Below, piece after piece: positions 41,282 through 49,764 of a stretch of DNA of 64,000 nt (the stretch's first letter is position 1; each line of letters starts with the position of its first letter). Source of the DNA: JBCBCP01 sp038530575 (lineage in GTDB: Bacteria > Pseudomonadota > Alphaproteobacteria > Rhodobacterales > Rhodobacteraceae); the NCBI GenBank assembly GCA_038530575.1, contig JBCBCP010000013.1, positions 1 to 64,000 on the forward strand. Direction: 5' to 3'. The position numbers and the translations under genes were made by a program. The notes beneath the pieces were generated by a model. It was not told the origin of the DNA. It ran no database searches and saw only the letters and a list, made by a program, of their open reading frames with translations.

Positions 41282-43630
41282 ATGAGCAGCTTTGACGATT
41301 CAGACGCCTTCGAAGGCGCGGCCTCCCTCTCCGCCCGGGCAATGGCCGCGCGGCCCACGCCCTATCTTGACGGGCTGAACGATGCGCAGCGCGCCGCGGT
41401 CGAACAATTGGACGGCCCGGTGCTGATGCTAGCAGGCGCAGGCACGGGCAAAACGCGGGCGCTGACCGCCCGCATCGTGCATCTTTTGTCGTCGGGCCGT
41501 GCGCGCCCGAACGAAATCCTTGCCGTGACCTTCACCAACAAGGCCGCGCGCGAGATGAAAAACCGCGTGGCAAGCATGCTCGGCCAGCCTGTCGAGGGCA
41601 TGCCGTGGCTGGGGACCTTTCATGCGATCTGCGTCAAACTCTTGCGCCGTCATGCGGAATTGGCAGGTCTGAAGTCCAACTTCACCATCCTCGACACCGA
41701 CGACCAGCTTCGGCTCCTGAAACAGCTGATCTCGGTCGCCAACATAGATGACAAACGCTGGCCGGCGCGGATGCTATCGTCGATCATTGATGACTGGAAA
41801 AACCGCGCGTTGACGCCTGACAAGGTGCCCGCCGCGGACGCCGGGGTCTACAATCACAAGGGTGTTGAGCTTTACGCCCAATACCAGCAGCGCCTCAAGG
41901 AGCTGAACGCCTGCGATTTCGGCGACCTGCTCTTGCACATGGCCACGATCTTTCAGACCCACGAAGACGTGCTGGCCCAATATCAGCGCTGGTTCGCCTA
42001 TATCCTTGTGGACGAATACCAGGACACCAACGTTGCGCAGTACCTGTGGCTGCGGTTGCTGGCAGGGGGGCACAAGAACATCTGCTGCGTGGGCGACGAC
42101 GACCAGTCGATCTATGGCTGGCGCGGGGCCGAAGTGGGTAACATCCTGCGGTTCGAAAAGGACTTTCCGGGTGCTTATGTCGTGCGGCTGGAGCAGAATT
42201 ACCGTTCGACACCGCATATCCTCGCCGCTGCCTCGGGCGTGATACGGGGCAATGAAAGCCGTCTGGGCAAGGAGCTTTGGACAGCCTCGGAAGGTGGTGA
42301 GAAGGTCCGCCTGATCGGCCATTGGGACGGCGAGGAAGAGGCCCGCTGGATCGGCGAAGAGATTGAGGCCGCGCAAAGCGGCACGCGCGGCGTGCGCCCC
42401 ATGAACCTTGAAGAGATGGCAATCCTCGTGCGTGCCTCACACCAGATGCGCGCCTTTGAAGACCGGTTTCTGACCATCGGCTTGCCCTACCGCGTCATCG
42501 GCGGGCCGCGCTTTTACGAGCGGATGGAGATCCGCGATGCCATGGCCTATTTCCGCGTCGTGGTCAGCCCGGATGACGACCTCGCGTTCGAGCGGATCGT
42601 GAACACTCCCAAACGCGGGCTGGGCGACAAGGCGCAGCAGACGATCCAGCGCATGGCGCGCAATAACGGTGTGTCCCTGGTGGAAGGCGCGCGGCTCGCC
42701 GTCGACGCCGGAGAGATCAAGGGCAAAGGCGGCACCGAGCTGCGCAAACTGACCGAGGATCTGCGCCGCTGGTCCCGCATGGTCGGCAGCCCCGACATGC
42801 CCCACACGGAGCTCGCCGAAATCATCCTCGACGAATCCGGCTACACCGCCCACTGGCAAAACGACAAGACTCCAGAGGCGCCGGGTCGGCTCGAAAACCT
42901 GAAGGAACTGGTCAAGGCGCTGGAAGGCTTCGAAAACCTGGAAGGGTTCCTCGAGCACGTCTCCCTGGTGATGGACAACGCATCAGAGGATGCCGAAAGC
43001 AAGGTGTCGATCATGACACTGCACGCGGCGAAGGGGCTCGAATTCCCGATGGTCTTTCTGCCGGGCTGGGAAGATGGCTTGTTCCCCTCCCAGCGGAGCA
43101 TGGACGAAAGCGGGATCAAGGGGCTCGAAGAAGAACGCCGCCTTGCCTATGTCGGCATCACCCGGGCCGAGGAAATCTGCACGATTTCCTTTGCTGCGAA
43201 CCGGCGGGTCTTTGGCCAGTGGCAATCTTCGCTCCCCTCGCGCTTTATCGACGAGTTGCCGGACGCCCATGTCGACGTGCTGACCCCGCCAGGCCTTTAC
43301 GGTGGCGGGTACGGCGCGGCGGCGCCGGTCGCCTCGGGGCTGGAACAGCGCGTGCAAGAGGCCAACGTCTACAACTCGCCGGGCTGGAAGCGTCTGCAGG
43401 CGCGCTCGGGTGCCCGCCCGGTGAGCCAGCCGCGCGAAAGCCGCAACACGGTGATCGACATGAACGCGGTCAGCAGCTTTACCGTGGGCGAGCGGGTATT
43501 TCACCAGAAATTCGGCTACGGTGCCGTGATGGCGATTGAGGGCGACAAGCTCGATATCGAATTCGAAAAGGCCGGTAACAAGAAGGTTGTGGCAAAGTTT
43601 GTCACCGGCGCCGACGACATCCCCTTCTGA
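41282..43630 (+). CDS. UvrD/PcrA-type DNA helicase
   Basis: 782 residues, full length for superfamily 1A helicases of the UvrD/PcrA/Rep group. Motifs in order: Q-motif LNDAQRAAVEQ, motif I LAGAGTGKTRALTARI, motif Ia VTFTNKAAREM, motif II VDEYQDTN, motif III GDDDQSIYGWRGA, motif IV YRSTPHIL, motif V TLHAAKGLEF and motif VI YVGITRAEE. The C-terminal 60 residues form a Tudor-like domain (GERVFHQKFGYGAVMAIEGDKLDI), which in PcrA/UvrD binds RNA polymerase. It works in nucleotide excision repair and conflict resolution. Confidence 0.96.
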   Translation: MSSFDDSDAFEGAASLSARAMAARPTPYLDGLNDAQRAAVEQLDGPVLMLAGAGTGKTRALTARIVHLLSSGRARPNEILAVTFTNKAAREMKNRVASMLGQPVEGMPWLGTFHAICVKLLRRHAELAGLKSNFTILDTDDQLRLLKQLISVANIDDKRWPARMLSSIIDDWKNRALTPDKVPAADAGVYNHKGVELYAQYQQRLKELNACDFGDLLLHMATIFQTHEDVLAQYQRWFAYILVDEYQDTNVAQYLWLRLLAGGHKNICCVGDDDQSIYGWRGAEVGNILRFEKDFPGAYVVRLEQNYRSTPHILAAASGVIRGNESRLGKELWTASEGGEKVRLIGHWDGEEEARWIGEEIEAAQSGTRGVRPMNLEEMAILVRASHQMRAFEDRFLTIGLPYRVIGGPRFYERMEIRDAMAYFRVVVSPDDDLAFERIVNTPKRGLGDKAQQTIQRMARNNGVSLVEGARLAVDAGEIKGKGGTELRKLTEDLRRWSRMVGSPDMPHTELAEIILDESGYTAHWQNDKTPEAPGRLENLKELVKALEGFENLEGFLEHVSLVMDNASEDAESKVSIMTLHAAKGLEFPMVFLPGWEDGLFPSQRSMDESGIKGLEEERRLAYVGITRAEEICTISFAANRRVFGQWQSSLPSRFIDELPDAHVDVLTPPGLYGGGYGAAAPVASGLEQRVQEANVYNSPGWKRLQARSGARPVSQPRESRNTVIDMNAVSSFTVGERVFHQKFGYGAVMAIEGDKLDIEFEKAGNKKVVAKFVTGADDIPF

Positions 43631-43648
43631 CCCCCCCCCAAATAAAAA

Positions 43649-43690
43649 AGCGGCGACACCAGGGAGGAGGAGGTGCCGCCGCTAAAACAC
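43649..43690 (-). terminator. Terminator of the DUF1127 gene
   Basis: Stem AGCGGCG-CACC (43649-43660) with GGTG-CGCCGCT (43672-43683), one mismatch. On the minus strand the stem is followed by TTTTTTATTT (43640-43648), so it terminates the minus-strand DUF1127 gene; the plus-strand helicase gene ends 19 bp before the stem and may use it too. Confidence 0.75.
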
Positions 43691-43739
43691 AGACGCCCTA
43701 GGGAGGAGGACGGACGCCTGATCCGGTTATGTCGTTTGC

Positions 43740-43973
43740 CTATTTCGGCACCGACGCCAACGCCGCCTCGCGTGCGATGCGCGGGATTTCGGCGCGGGTC
43801 AGGCCGAGGTCGGCCAGATCACGGTTTTTCAGCCCTGCGAGTTCCGCATAGGTCGCGCGATAAACGCGGCGACGGGCATGGCGCGCACGGGCAGCGTCCG
43901 CAAGGCGGGCGACTGCGGCCAGTACGCGCTCTGTCAGGCCTTCTGTTTTGGCCAGATCGGGTGCGTAAGCCAT
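43740..43973 (-). CDS. DUF1127 domain protein
   Basis: 77 residues. The C-terminal half is the DUF1127 (YjiS-like) domain: TYAELAGLKNRDLADLGLTRAEIPRIAREAA. The N-terminal part is an arginine/alanine-rich helix. Small arginine-rich proteins of this family influence carbon metabolism and RNA turnover in some alphaproteobacteria. The gene is monocistronic with its own terminator. Confidence 0.9.
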   Translation of the reverse strand: MAYAPDLAKTEGLTERVLAAVARLADAARARHARRRVYRATYAELAGLKNRDLADLGLTRAEIPRIAREAALASVPK

Positions 43974-44187
43974 TTACTTGCCTCATACATTTACTGCTGC
44001 TGATGAAGATAGGGGAATGCTGCAGTTGCACAATAGCTGCCGCTGCAATGCTGCCATGCAGCATTTGCATGTTTGACGTGGCGTGAAATTGGGCAATCCC
44101 GCGTGTTCCTGCGGCTTTGTTGCATCTTGCCCTTGCGCCTGCCCCCAGCGCTGCCACTTAAACTGGCAACACGGGGAGAAACGCATC

Positions 44188-45246
44188 ATGCCGCCAATAC
44201 GCGACGATATTCTGGCGCAGCTGGCCAAGCTGGAATTGCCGGATGGCGGCACGCTGGTGAGTCGTGACATGGTCCGCGCGCTGCGTGTGGAAGGCGGCAA
44301 GGCAAGCTTTGTCATAGAGGCACCCGATACCGAAGCCGCACAGCGCATGGGCCCCTTGCGCGATGCGGCGCAGCGCGCCGTTGAGGCGCTTGGCCTGCAG
44401 GCTCAGGTCGCGCTGACGGCCCCCACGACCGACAAAAAGCCACCCAGCCTGAAGGTCGGCCAGCACCCGCAGCCGCAACAGGGTAAGCTTAAGCCGTCCG
44501 GTGTGGCGCGGATTGTGGCCATTGGGTCGGGCAAGGGCGGAGTGGGTAAATCCACGGTGTCGTCCAACCTTGCTGTGGCGCTCGCGCGGCAAGGGCGGCG
44601 TGTGGGGCTGCTGGATGCGGATATCTACGGGCCGTCGCAACCCCGCATGATGGGAGTGACTCAGCGGCCTGGCAGCCCTGATGGCAAGACAATCATCCCC
44701 CTGAAAGCGCACGGGGTGACGATGATGTCGATTGGCTTGATGATGGAGGAGGGCAAAGCGGTCGTCTGGCGCGGGCCGATGCTCATGGGTGCGCTGCAGC
44801 AGATGATCAGTCAGGTTGAGTGGGGCGAGCTGGACGTTCTGCTGGTCGATCTGCCGCCGGGAACGGGCGACGTGCAGCTGACCCTTGCGCAGAAATCGGA
44901 GCTTTCGGGCGCGATCATCGTCTCTACCCCGCAGGACGTTGCGCTGATCGATGCGCGCAAGGCCATCGACATGTTTGCGACGCTGAAGACCCCGATCTTT
45001 GGCCTGATCGAAAACATGTCCTTCTTCACGTGCCCCGATTGCGGGAGCACCCACGAAATTTTCGGAAATGGCGGCGTGGCGCGCGAGGCTGAGCAGATGG
45101 GTGTGCCGCTGCTGGGTGCGTTGCCGATTGATTTGGACACGCGGCTTGCCGGTGACAGTGGGACGCCTGTTGCAGCGGGTGATGGCCCGATGGCAGACGC
45201 CTACGCTCAGCTCGCCAGCGGCTTGATCGCTGGAGGCATCGCATGA
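44188..45246 (+). CDS. Mrp/ApbC-type Fe-S cluster carrier ATPase
   Basis: 352 residues. N-terminal DUF59/MIP18-like domain (PIRDDILAQLAKLELPDGGTLVSRDMV), linker, then the Mrp ATPase with deviant Walker A GSGKGGVGKST, LLDADIYGPSQPRM, VDLPPGTGDVQL and the cluster-binding C-x-x-C in FTCPDCGSTHEIFG. It carries Fe-S clusters to target proteins. ATG 44188 has GGGGAG upstream; the in-frame extension to 44083 is not needed. The following gene overlaps by four bases. Confidence 0.95.
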   Translation: MPPIRDDILAQLAKLELPDGGTLVSRDMVRALRVEGGKASFVIEAPDTEAAQRMGPLRDAAQRAVEALGLQAQVALTAPTTDKKPPSLKVGQHPQPQQGKLKPSGVARIVAIGSGKGGVGKSTVSSNLAVALARQGRRVGLLDADIYGPSQPRMMGVTQRPGSPDGKTIIPLKAHGVTMMSIGLMMEEGKAVVWRGPMLMGALQQMISQVEWGELDVLLVDLPPGTGDVQLTLAQKSELSGAIIVSTPQDVALIDARKAIDMFATLKTPIFGLIENMSFFTCPDCGSTHEIFGNGGVAREAEQMGVPLLGALPIDLDTRLAGDSGTPVAAGDGPMADAYAQLASGLIAGGIA

Positions 45247-45557
45247 CGCTACCCTGCCTTGCGACCTATGGTTCGCTCATGCCGGGCAAAGGAACCGCGC
45301 GCGCGCTGGAAGAGCTGGGCGGAACATGGTCGCGCGGTATTGTCCACGGGCACCTGTCGGGGCACGGGCGGACGCTGTCCGTCACGCTGGACGTCAGCGG
45401 CCCGCCGGTGCCGGTGTATCTTTTCAGTTCGGCCGATCTGCCCCGCGCGTGGGCTGCGCTGGATGCCATGGAGGGGCCGGACTTCATCCGTCGCGACGTT
45501 CAGGTCGAAACGGAAGCCGGTCCGATATCTGCGTTTATCTACGTGGCGGCAGGCTGA
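45243..45557 (+). CDS. Gamma-glutamylcyclotransferase-like (AIG2/GGCT) protein
   Basis: 104 residues. The substrate-binding YGSL motif is present (ATYGSLMPG), and the family aspartate/glutamate region is LDAMEGPDFIRRDVQV. The family includes enzymes that cyclise gamma-glutamyl groups to 5-oxoproline, and many uncharacterised members. It overlaps the Mrp gene by four bases (ATGA) and is therefore cotranscribed with it. Confidence 0.85.
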   Translation: MTLPCLATYGSLMPGKGTARALEELGGTWSRGIVHGHLSGHGRTLSVTLDVSGPPVPVYLFSSADLPRAWAALDAMEGPDFIRRDVQVETEAGPISAFIYVAAG

Positions 45558-46160
45558 TCCCATTCTGAATGGGAAACCATGGGATAGATTGCCAAATCGA
45601 TTCGAAATCCGAGCGGGATTCGGCTGAAATCTTGCTTGAGCGCGGCTCTGCCCTTGAAACAAAATAAGAACATCGTTATCCACAAGTGATGTGTGCAATT
45701 TTTTTGGGATTGTATGGGCAAATTTGGTCTGCCAGGTTGTGTGTCTATATATGGTGTTTTGCTGCGCAATAGTGGCAAAATGTACCAATATTTCTAAAAA
45801 TTGTTGAGTGAAATACACTCTTCACCGCTTGCCGAAGCCACATTTGCTGCGGATTTCCCGAAAAAAACCGTAGACGCCCATGATTTCCCATGTCATCCAT
45901 AGCTCATCGGAAGAAAACGAGCCGGGGCGACAAAGACCCCAAGCACAAAAATAAAACCGAGGCAGGTTTCTACAGGCACCTCGCTTTCACCGACCAAGAG
46001 ATCCGGCGCGCGGGCGAGCAGACATCCCCCCAGGTGGCGCGCGCAGCTGGACATCCCGCCAAGGCGGGACAGGCGGATCGATCAGTGGCAGCAGATCGAT
46101 CCGCCTTTTCATTTCAGACGGGGGTTCGCGGGGGCGCGAGGAAAAGGGACCACGCCGCAG
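45558..46160. other. Long leader region upstream of mraZ
   Basis: 603 bp without a convincing gene. The left half is AT-rich (45640-45800, with poly-T and TATATATGG) and likely contains promoters. The right half contains GC hairpins: CCCGCC/GGCGGG at 46055-46068, and the strong terminator at 46072-46109. An open frame from 45890 has no ribosome site and runs through the terminator. A small RNA of about 200 nt ending at 46109 is possible. I looked for RNase P RNA and did not find its conserved core. Confidence 0.5.
46072..46109 (+). terminator. Strong terminator upstream of mraZ
   Basis: Perfect 12-bp stem GGCGGATCGATC (46072-46083) and GATCGATCCGCC (46094-46105) with a 10-base loop, followed by TTTT. 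It lies only 51 bp before the mraZ start, so transcription of the dcw cluster either begins after it or must read through it. Confidence 0.8.
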
Positions 46161-46640
46161 ATGGCACGCAGGTTCAGAGGCGAAAGCGACCACAAGGTCG
46201 ACACGAAGGGACGGGTGAGCATTCCGGCCCCTTATCGCCGTGTGATCGAGGCGTGTGACCCGGACTGGACCGAAGGCTTGCCGCCCCGGCTTATCATCGT
46301 TTACGGCGGTGCCACGCGCGACTACCTCGAAGGCTTCACCATTGAGGCCATGGACGAGGTGGATGAAAAGATCGCTCAATTCCCGCGCGGCTCAGCCAAG
46401 CGCAAGGCGATGGAGCGTCTTTACTCTGCGCAAAGCATCGAGGCCGAGGTGGACAATACCGGCCGCATCGTCTTGCCCGCCAAGTTGCGCGAGAAGATCG
46501 GGCTCGATGGCATGGCCCGTTTTGTTTCCTCCGGCGACACGTTCGAGATCTGGAACCCCGAGACCTACGACGCGACCGTCGCGGCGCTGGATGAGGAAGG
46601 GTTCGATCCTGACCTCGACCCCTCGGTCTACCTTGACTGA
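46161..46640 (+). CDS. mraZ: Transcriptional regulator MraZ
   Basis: 159 residues. Two AbrB-like DNA-binding repeats are seen: FRGESDHKVDTKGRVSIPAPYR at the start and EVDNTGRIVLPAKLREKIG in the second half. MraZ forms a ring and controls the division/cell-wall cluster it heads, binding repeats in its own promoter. First gene of the dcw cluster; rsmH follows by one base. Confidence 0.96.
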   Translation: MARRFRGESDHKVDTKGRVSIPAPYRRVIEACDPDWTEGLPPRLIIVYGGATRDYLEGFTIEAMDEVDEKIAQFPRGSAKRKAMERLYSAQSIEAEVDNTGRIVLPAKLREKIGLDGMARFVSSGDTFEIWNPETYDATVAALDEEGFDPDLDPSVYLD

Positions 46641-46641
46641 G

Positions 46642-47610
46642 ATGAGCGGGGGAGAGCCGCATATCCCGGTTCTCATCGGTGCGATCCTTGAGGCGTGCGC
46701 GCCGATCGGTGGCCGGTGGCTGGATGGCACTTTCGGCGCTGGCGGTTACACACGGGCGCTTCTCGATGCGGGCGCAGACCATATCACTGCCGTTGACCGC
46801 GACCCGCTGGCCTTTGAACTCGCGGCGCCTTGGCTGGGTGACTATACGGGCCGGATTACGCCGCAGCGCGGTGTGTTTTCCAAGATGGACGCCTATGCAC
46901 AGTGCCTTGATGGCGTGGTGCTGGATCTTGGCGTCTCGTCAATGCAGCTTGATCGGGCTGAGCGTGGTTTTTCCTTTATGCGCGACGGGCCGCTGGATAT
47001 GCGGATGGGGCAAGAGGGGCCGTCGGCAGCCGATCTTGTCAACGATCTGCCTGAGGCGGAGTTGGCTGAAATCATCTGGCTTTACGGAGAGGAGCGGGCA
47101 AGCCGCCGTATCGCGCGCGCCATCGTCGCGGCACGGCCTCTGACCCGCACGCTTGAGCTTGCCGAGCTGGTGGAGCGCAACTTGCCGCGCGTCAAGCCGG
47201 GGCAAAGCCACGCGGCCACGCGGACCTTTCAAGCGCTACGTATCGCGGTGAACGATGAATATGGTGAGCTGTATCAGGGCCTTATGGCGGCCGAGCGGGC
47301 GCTTGCGCCGGGCGGCGCGCTGGCGGTTGTGACCTTTCATTCGGTTGAGGATCGCATGGTCAAGCGCTTCCTTACCGCGCGGTCAGGCGGCGGCGGAAAT
47401 GCCAATCGTTATGCGCCAGAGGCGCAGGCGGCCCCCGCACAGTTCCGACTTACCCCTCGTAAAGCCATTGCGCCGGACGCTGCAGAGATCGCCGCGAACC
47501 CGCGCGCCCGCTCCGCCCGGTTGCGCGTGGCCCGCCGCACTGACGCGCCCGCGGGCACGATCCCGGCCCGCGCCATTGCCATGCCCGAACGCAAGGAGGC
47601 CCGCCGCTGA
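46642..47610 (+). CDS. rsmH: 16S rRNA (cytosine-1402-N4)-methyltransferase
   Basis: 322 residues, full length. SAM-binding motif WLDGTFGAGGYTRALL and acidic end of the next strand TAVDRDPLAF; family motifs LDLGVSSMQLD, FSFMRDGPLDMRM and TFHSVEDRMVKRF. It methylates C1402 of 16S rRNA together with RsmI. The long open frame above ATG 46642 overlaps mraZ and is not used. The stop codon overlaps the ftsL start (TGATG). Confidence 0.96.
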   Translation: MSGGEPHIPVLIGAILEACAPIGGRWLDGTFGAGGYTRALLDAGADHITAVDRDPLAFELAAPWLGDYTGRITPQRGVFSKMDAYAQCLDGVVLDLGVSSMQLDRAERGFSFMRDGPLDMRMGQEGPSAADLVNDLPEAELAEIIWLYGEERASRRIARAIVAARPLTRTLELAELVERNLPRVKPGQSHAATRTFQALRIAVNDEYGELYQGLMAAERALAPGGALAVVTFHSVEDRMVKRFLTARSGGGGNANRYAPEAQAAPAQFRLTPRKAIAPDAAEIAANPRARSARLRVARRTDAPAGTIPARAIAMPERKEARR

Positions 47611-47960
47611 TGCGTACCATATTGTTCGTCCTGACCGTGCTGGGCGTCATCTCGCTCGCGTTCTGGGCCTACCGCGAAAACTACGCGACGCAAGCAGCGC
47701 TTGAGCAGATCGAACAGCTGCACCGCGACATCCGGCAAGCCCACGCGCGGCTTGCGGTGCTGAAGGCTGAATGGGCCTACCTGAACCGCCCTGACCGGTT
47801 GCGCGATCTGGCAGAGCTGAACTTTGACCGCCTCGGCCTGTTGCCGCTGGCGCCCGAACAATTCGGCCTGATTGATCAGGTCGCATATCCCGCGCCCAAG
47901 GTGCCGATGATCGACATCAGCCGGGGTGTCGACGTGTCGTCACAGGAGGCGGGGCAATGA
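47610..47960 (+). CDS. ftsL: Cell division protein FtsL
   Basis: 116 residues: a single N-terminal membrane helix (ILFVLTVLGVISLAFWAY) followed by a periplasmic coiled coil (AALEQIEQLHRDIRQAHARLAVLKAEWAYLN is at about 32-62). FtsL forms a complex with FtsB and FtsQ that activates FtsW and FtsI at the septum. Identification is by position between rsmH and ftsI as well as architecture, since the sequence is poorly conserved. Confidence 0.92.
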   Translation: MRTILFVLTVLGVISLAFWAYRENYATQAALEQIEQLHRDIRQAHARLAVLKAEWAYLNRPDRLRDLAELNFDRLGLLPLAPEQFGLIDQVAYPAPKVPMIDISRGVDVSSQEAGQ

Positions 47961-49747
47961 GCCTGCGCATCCCTTTGCGCCCGCTCGCGCGCATCCTCAG
48001 CGCGCGCGACAGCGGCGAGGATCCCAGCGCGATCGAGGCAGAAAACCGCGCCCGCCGGCATGAGGAAATGCAGGCCCGCGCACGGGGCCGCGCCGAAAGC
48101 CGGCTCTTGGTCCTCAGCCTGTTTTTCTTTGCGGCCTTTGCGGTAATCGGTGTGCGCATGGGCATGCTGGCCGCATCCGAGCCGATGGAGCCGCGCGCGG
48201 TTGCGCTTGGCGCCCAGATTTCCGCCGCCCGCGCGGACATCGTAGACCGCCACGGCCGATTGCTGGCCACAAATTTCGACACCCACGCGCTTTATGCCCA
48301 GCCGCCGCAGATGATCGACCCCGAGCGCGCGGCAACCGAGCTGGCAAAAGTCTTTCCCGATCTTGACGCGGCCAAGCTGAAGAAAGACTTCACCGGCACC
48401 CGCAAGTTCCTGTGGATTAAGCGAAAAATCAGCCCCGAGCAGATGCAGGCCGTGCACGAGATTGGCGAGCCGGGCCTGCTGTTCGGCCCGCGCGAGATGC
48501 GCCTATATCCCAACGGCGCGCTGGCGGCCCACGTGCTGGGCGGCGCCTCCTTTGGCGAGGAGGGCGTGAGCGCGGCCGAGGTCATTGGCGTGGCTGGCGT
48601 GGAAAAGCACTTTGACGCCCGCCTGCGCGATCCGGCCCGCACGGCGCAGCCGCTGCAGCTGAGCCTAGATCTGACCGTGCAGGCCGCCGCCGAACGCGTG
48701 CTGATGGGCGGCATGAAGTTGATGAACGCCAAAGGCGCGACATCGGTGCTCATGGACGTGCAAACGGGCGAGGTGATCTCGGTCGTGTCGCTGCCGCATT
48801 TTGACCCCAACAAGCGCCCCCGCCCGCTGACGGAGGGGGATGCCTCGGACAGCCCGCTGTTCAACCGCTCGGTGCAGGGGGTGTACGAGCTTGGCTCGGT
48901 CTTCAAGATTTTCACGGCGGCGCAGGCGGTGGACCTCGGCCTCGTGAACCCAAACACGATGATCAACACCGCGGGGCCGATGAAGATCGGCGGCCATCGC
49001 ATCGGCGAGTTTCGCAACAAGAATTACGGCACGATCAGTGTCTCGGACATTATCGTGAAGTCCTCGAACCGGGGCACCGGGCGGCTCGCGCTGCAGATCG
49101 GGGCCAAGCGGCAGCAGGATTTTCTGCGCGATCTTGGCTTTTTCGAGCCGACCCCGTTCGAGATTGTCGAGGCGCGGGGTGGGCGGCCCTTGTTGCCGGA
49201 GCGCTGGACGGACCTGTCGGCAGTCACGATTTCCTATGGCCACGGCCTCAGCTCCTCGCCGATGCATCTGGCCGCCGGATATGCGGCGATTGCAAATGGC
49301 GGCACGCGGGTGACGCCTACAATCCTCAAGCGTGAAAATGCCCCCAAAGGCCCGCGCGTCATGAGCCCGGAGGCCGCAAAGGCGGCGCGCAAGATGCTGC
49401 GCGCGGTCGTGGCGACCGGCACGGCCTCGTTCGGGGAGGTGCCGGGCTATGCGGTGGGCGGCAAGACCGGCACGGCCGACAAGCCCAACGCTGCGGGGCG
49501 CTATTACGAGGACAAGGTTATTGCCACCTTCGCCTCGATCTTCCCGTCGCATGATCCCAAATACGTTCTGGTCGTCACGCTGGACGAGCCGGTGGAGACT
49601 TCGGGTGACAAGCCCCGCCGCACCGCCGGATGGACGGCGGTGCCGGTCGCCGCCGAGATGATCCGCCGCGTTGCGCCCTTGCTTGGCGTGCGGCCAGAGA
49701 TTGAACCGGCCCCCATCGCTGGTATAACGCACACCAGCAGCAACTAG
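47957..49747 (+). CDS. ftsI: Septal peptidoglycan transpeptidase (PBP3)
   Basis: 596 residues. One N-terminal membrane helix (LLVLSLFFFAAFAVIGV), a pedestal domain, and the penicillin-binding transpeptidase with active-site serine in ELGSVFKIF (S-x-x-K), SSN in VKSSNRGTG and KTGT in VGGKTGTADK. It crosslinks septal peptidoglycan together with FtsW. It overlaps ftsL by four bases and precedes murE. Confidence 0.97.
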   Translation: MSLRIPLRPLARILSARDSGEDPSAIEAENRARRHEEMQARARGRAESRLLVLSLFFFAAFAVIGVRMGMLAASEPMEPRAVALGAQISAARADIVDRHGRLLATNFDTHALYAQPPQMIDPERAATELAKVFPDLDAAKLKKDFTGTRKFLWIKRKISPEQMQAVHEIGEPGLLFGPREMRLYPNGALAAHVLGGASFGEEGVSAAEVIGVAGVEKHFDARLRDPARTAQPLQLSLDLTVQAAAERVLMGGMKLMNAKGATSVLMDVQTGEVISVVSLPHFDPNKRPRPLTEGDASDSPLFNRSVQGVYELGSVFKIFTAAQAVDLGLVNPNTMINTAGPMKIGGHRIGEFRNKNYGTISVSDIIVKSSNRGTGRLALQIGAKRQQDFLRDLGFFEPTPFEIVEARGGRPLLPERWTDLSAVTISYGHGLSSSPMHLAAGYAAIANGGTRVTPTILKRENAPKGPRVMSPEAAKAARKMLRAVVATGTASFGEVPGYAVGGKTGTADKPNAAGRYYEDKVIATFASIFPSHDPKYVLVVTLDEPVETSGDKPRRTAGWTAVPVAAEMIRRVAPLLGVRPEIEPAPIAGITHTSSN

Positions 49748-49764
49748 ACAGGCGGGCCGCCCCG

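Noticed and set aside
45890..46160. RNase P RNA or 6S RNA upstream of mraZ
   Set aside because: The conserved RNase P core segment was searched for by eye and not found, and no 6S-like pattern could be supported. Only a terminator-bounded small RNA remains possible.
45600..46160. MraZ-binding repeat array in the mraZ leader
   Set aside because: Only isolated TTTCCC/TGGG-like words were seen, without regular spacing, so I do not claim MraZ boxes.
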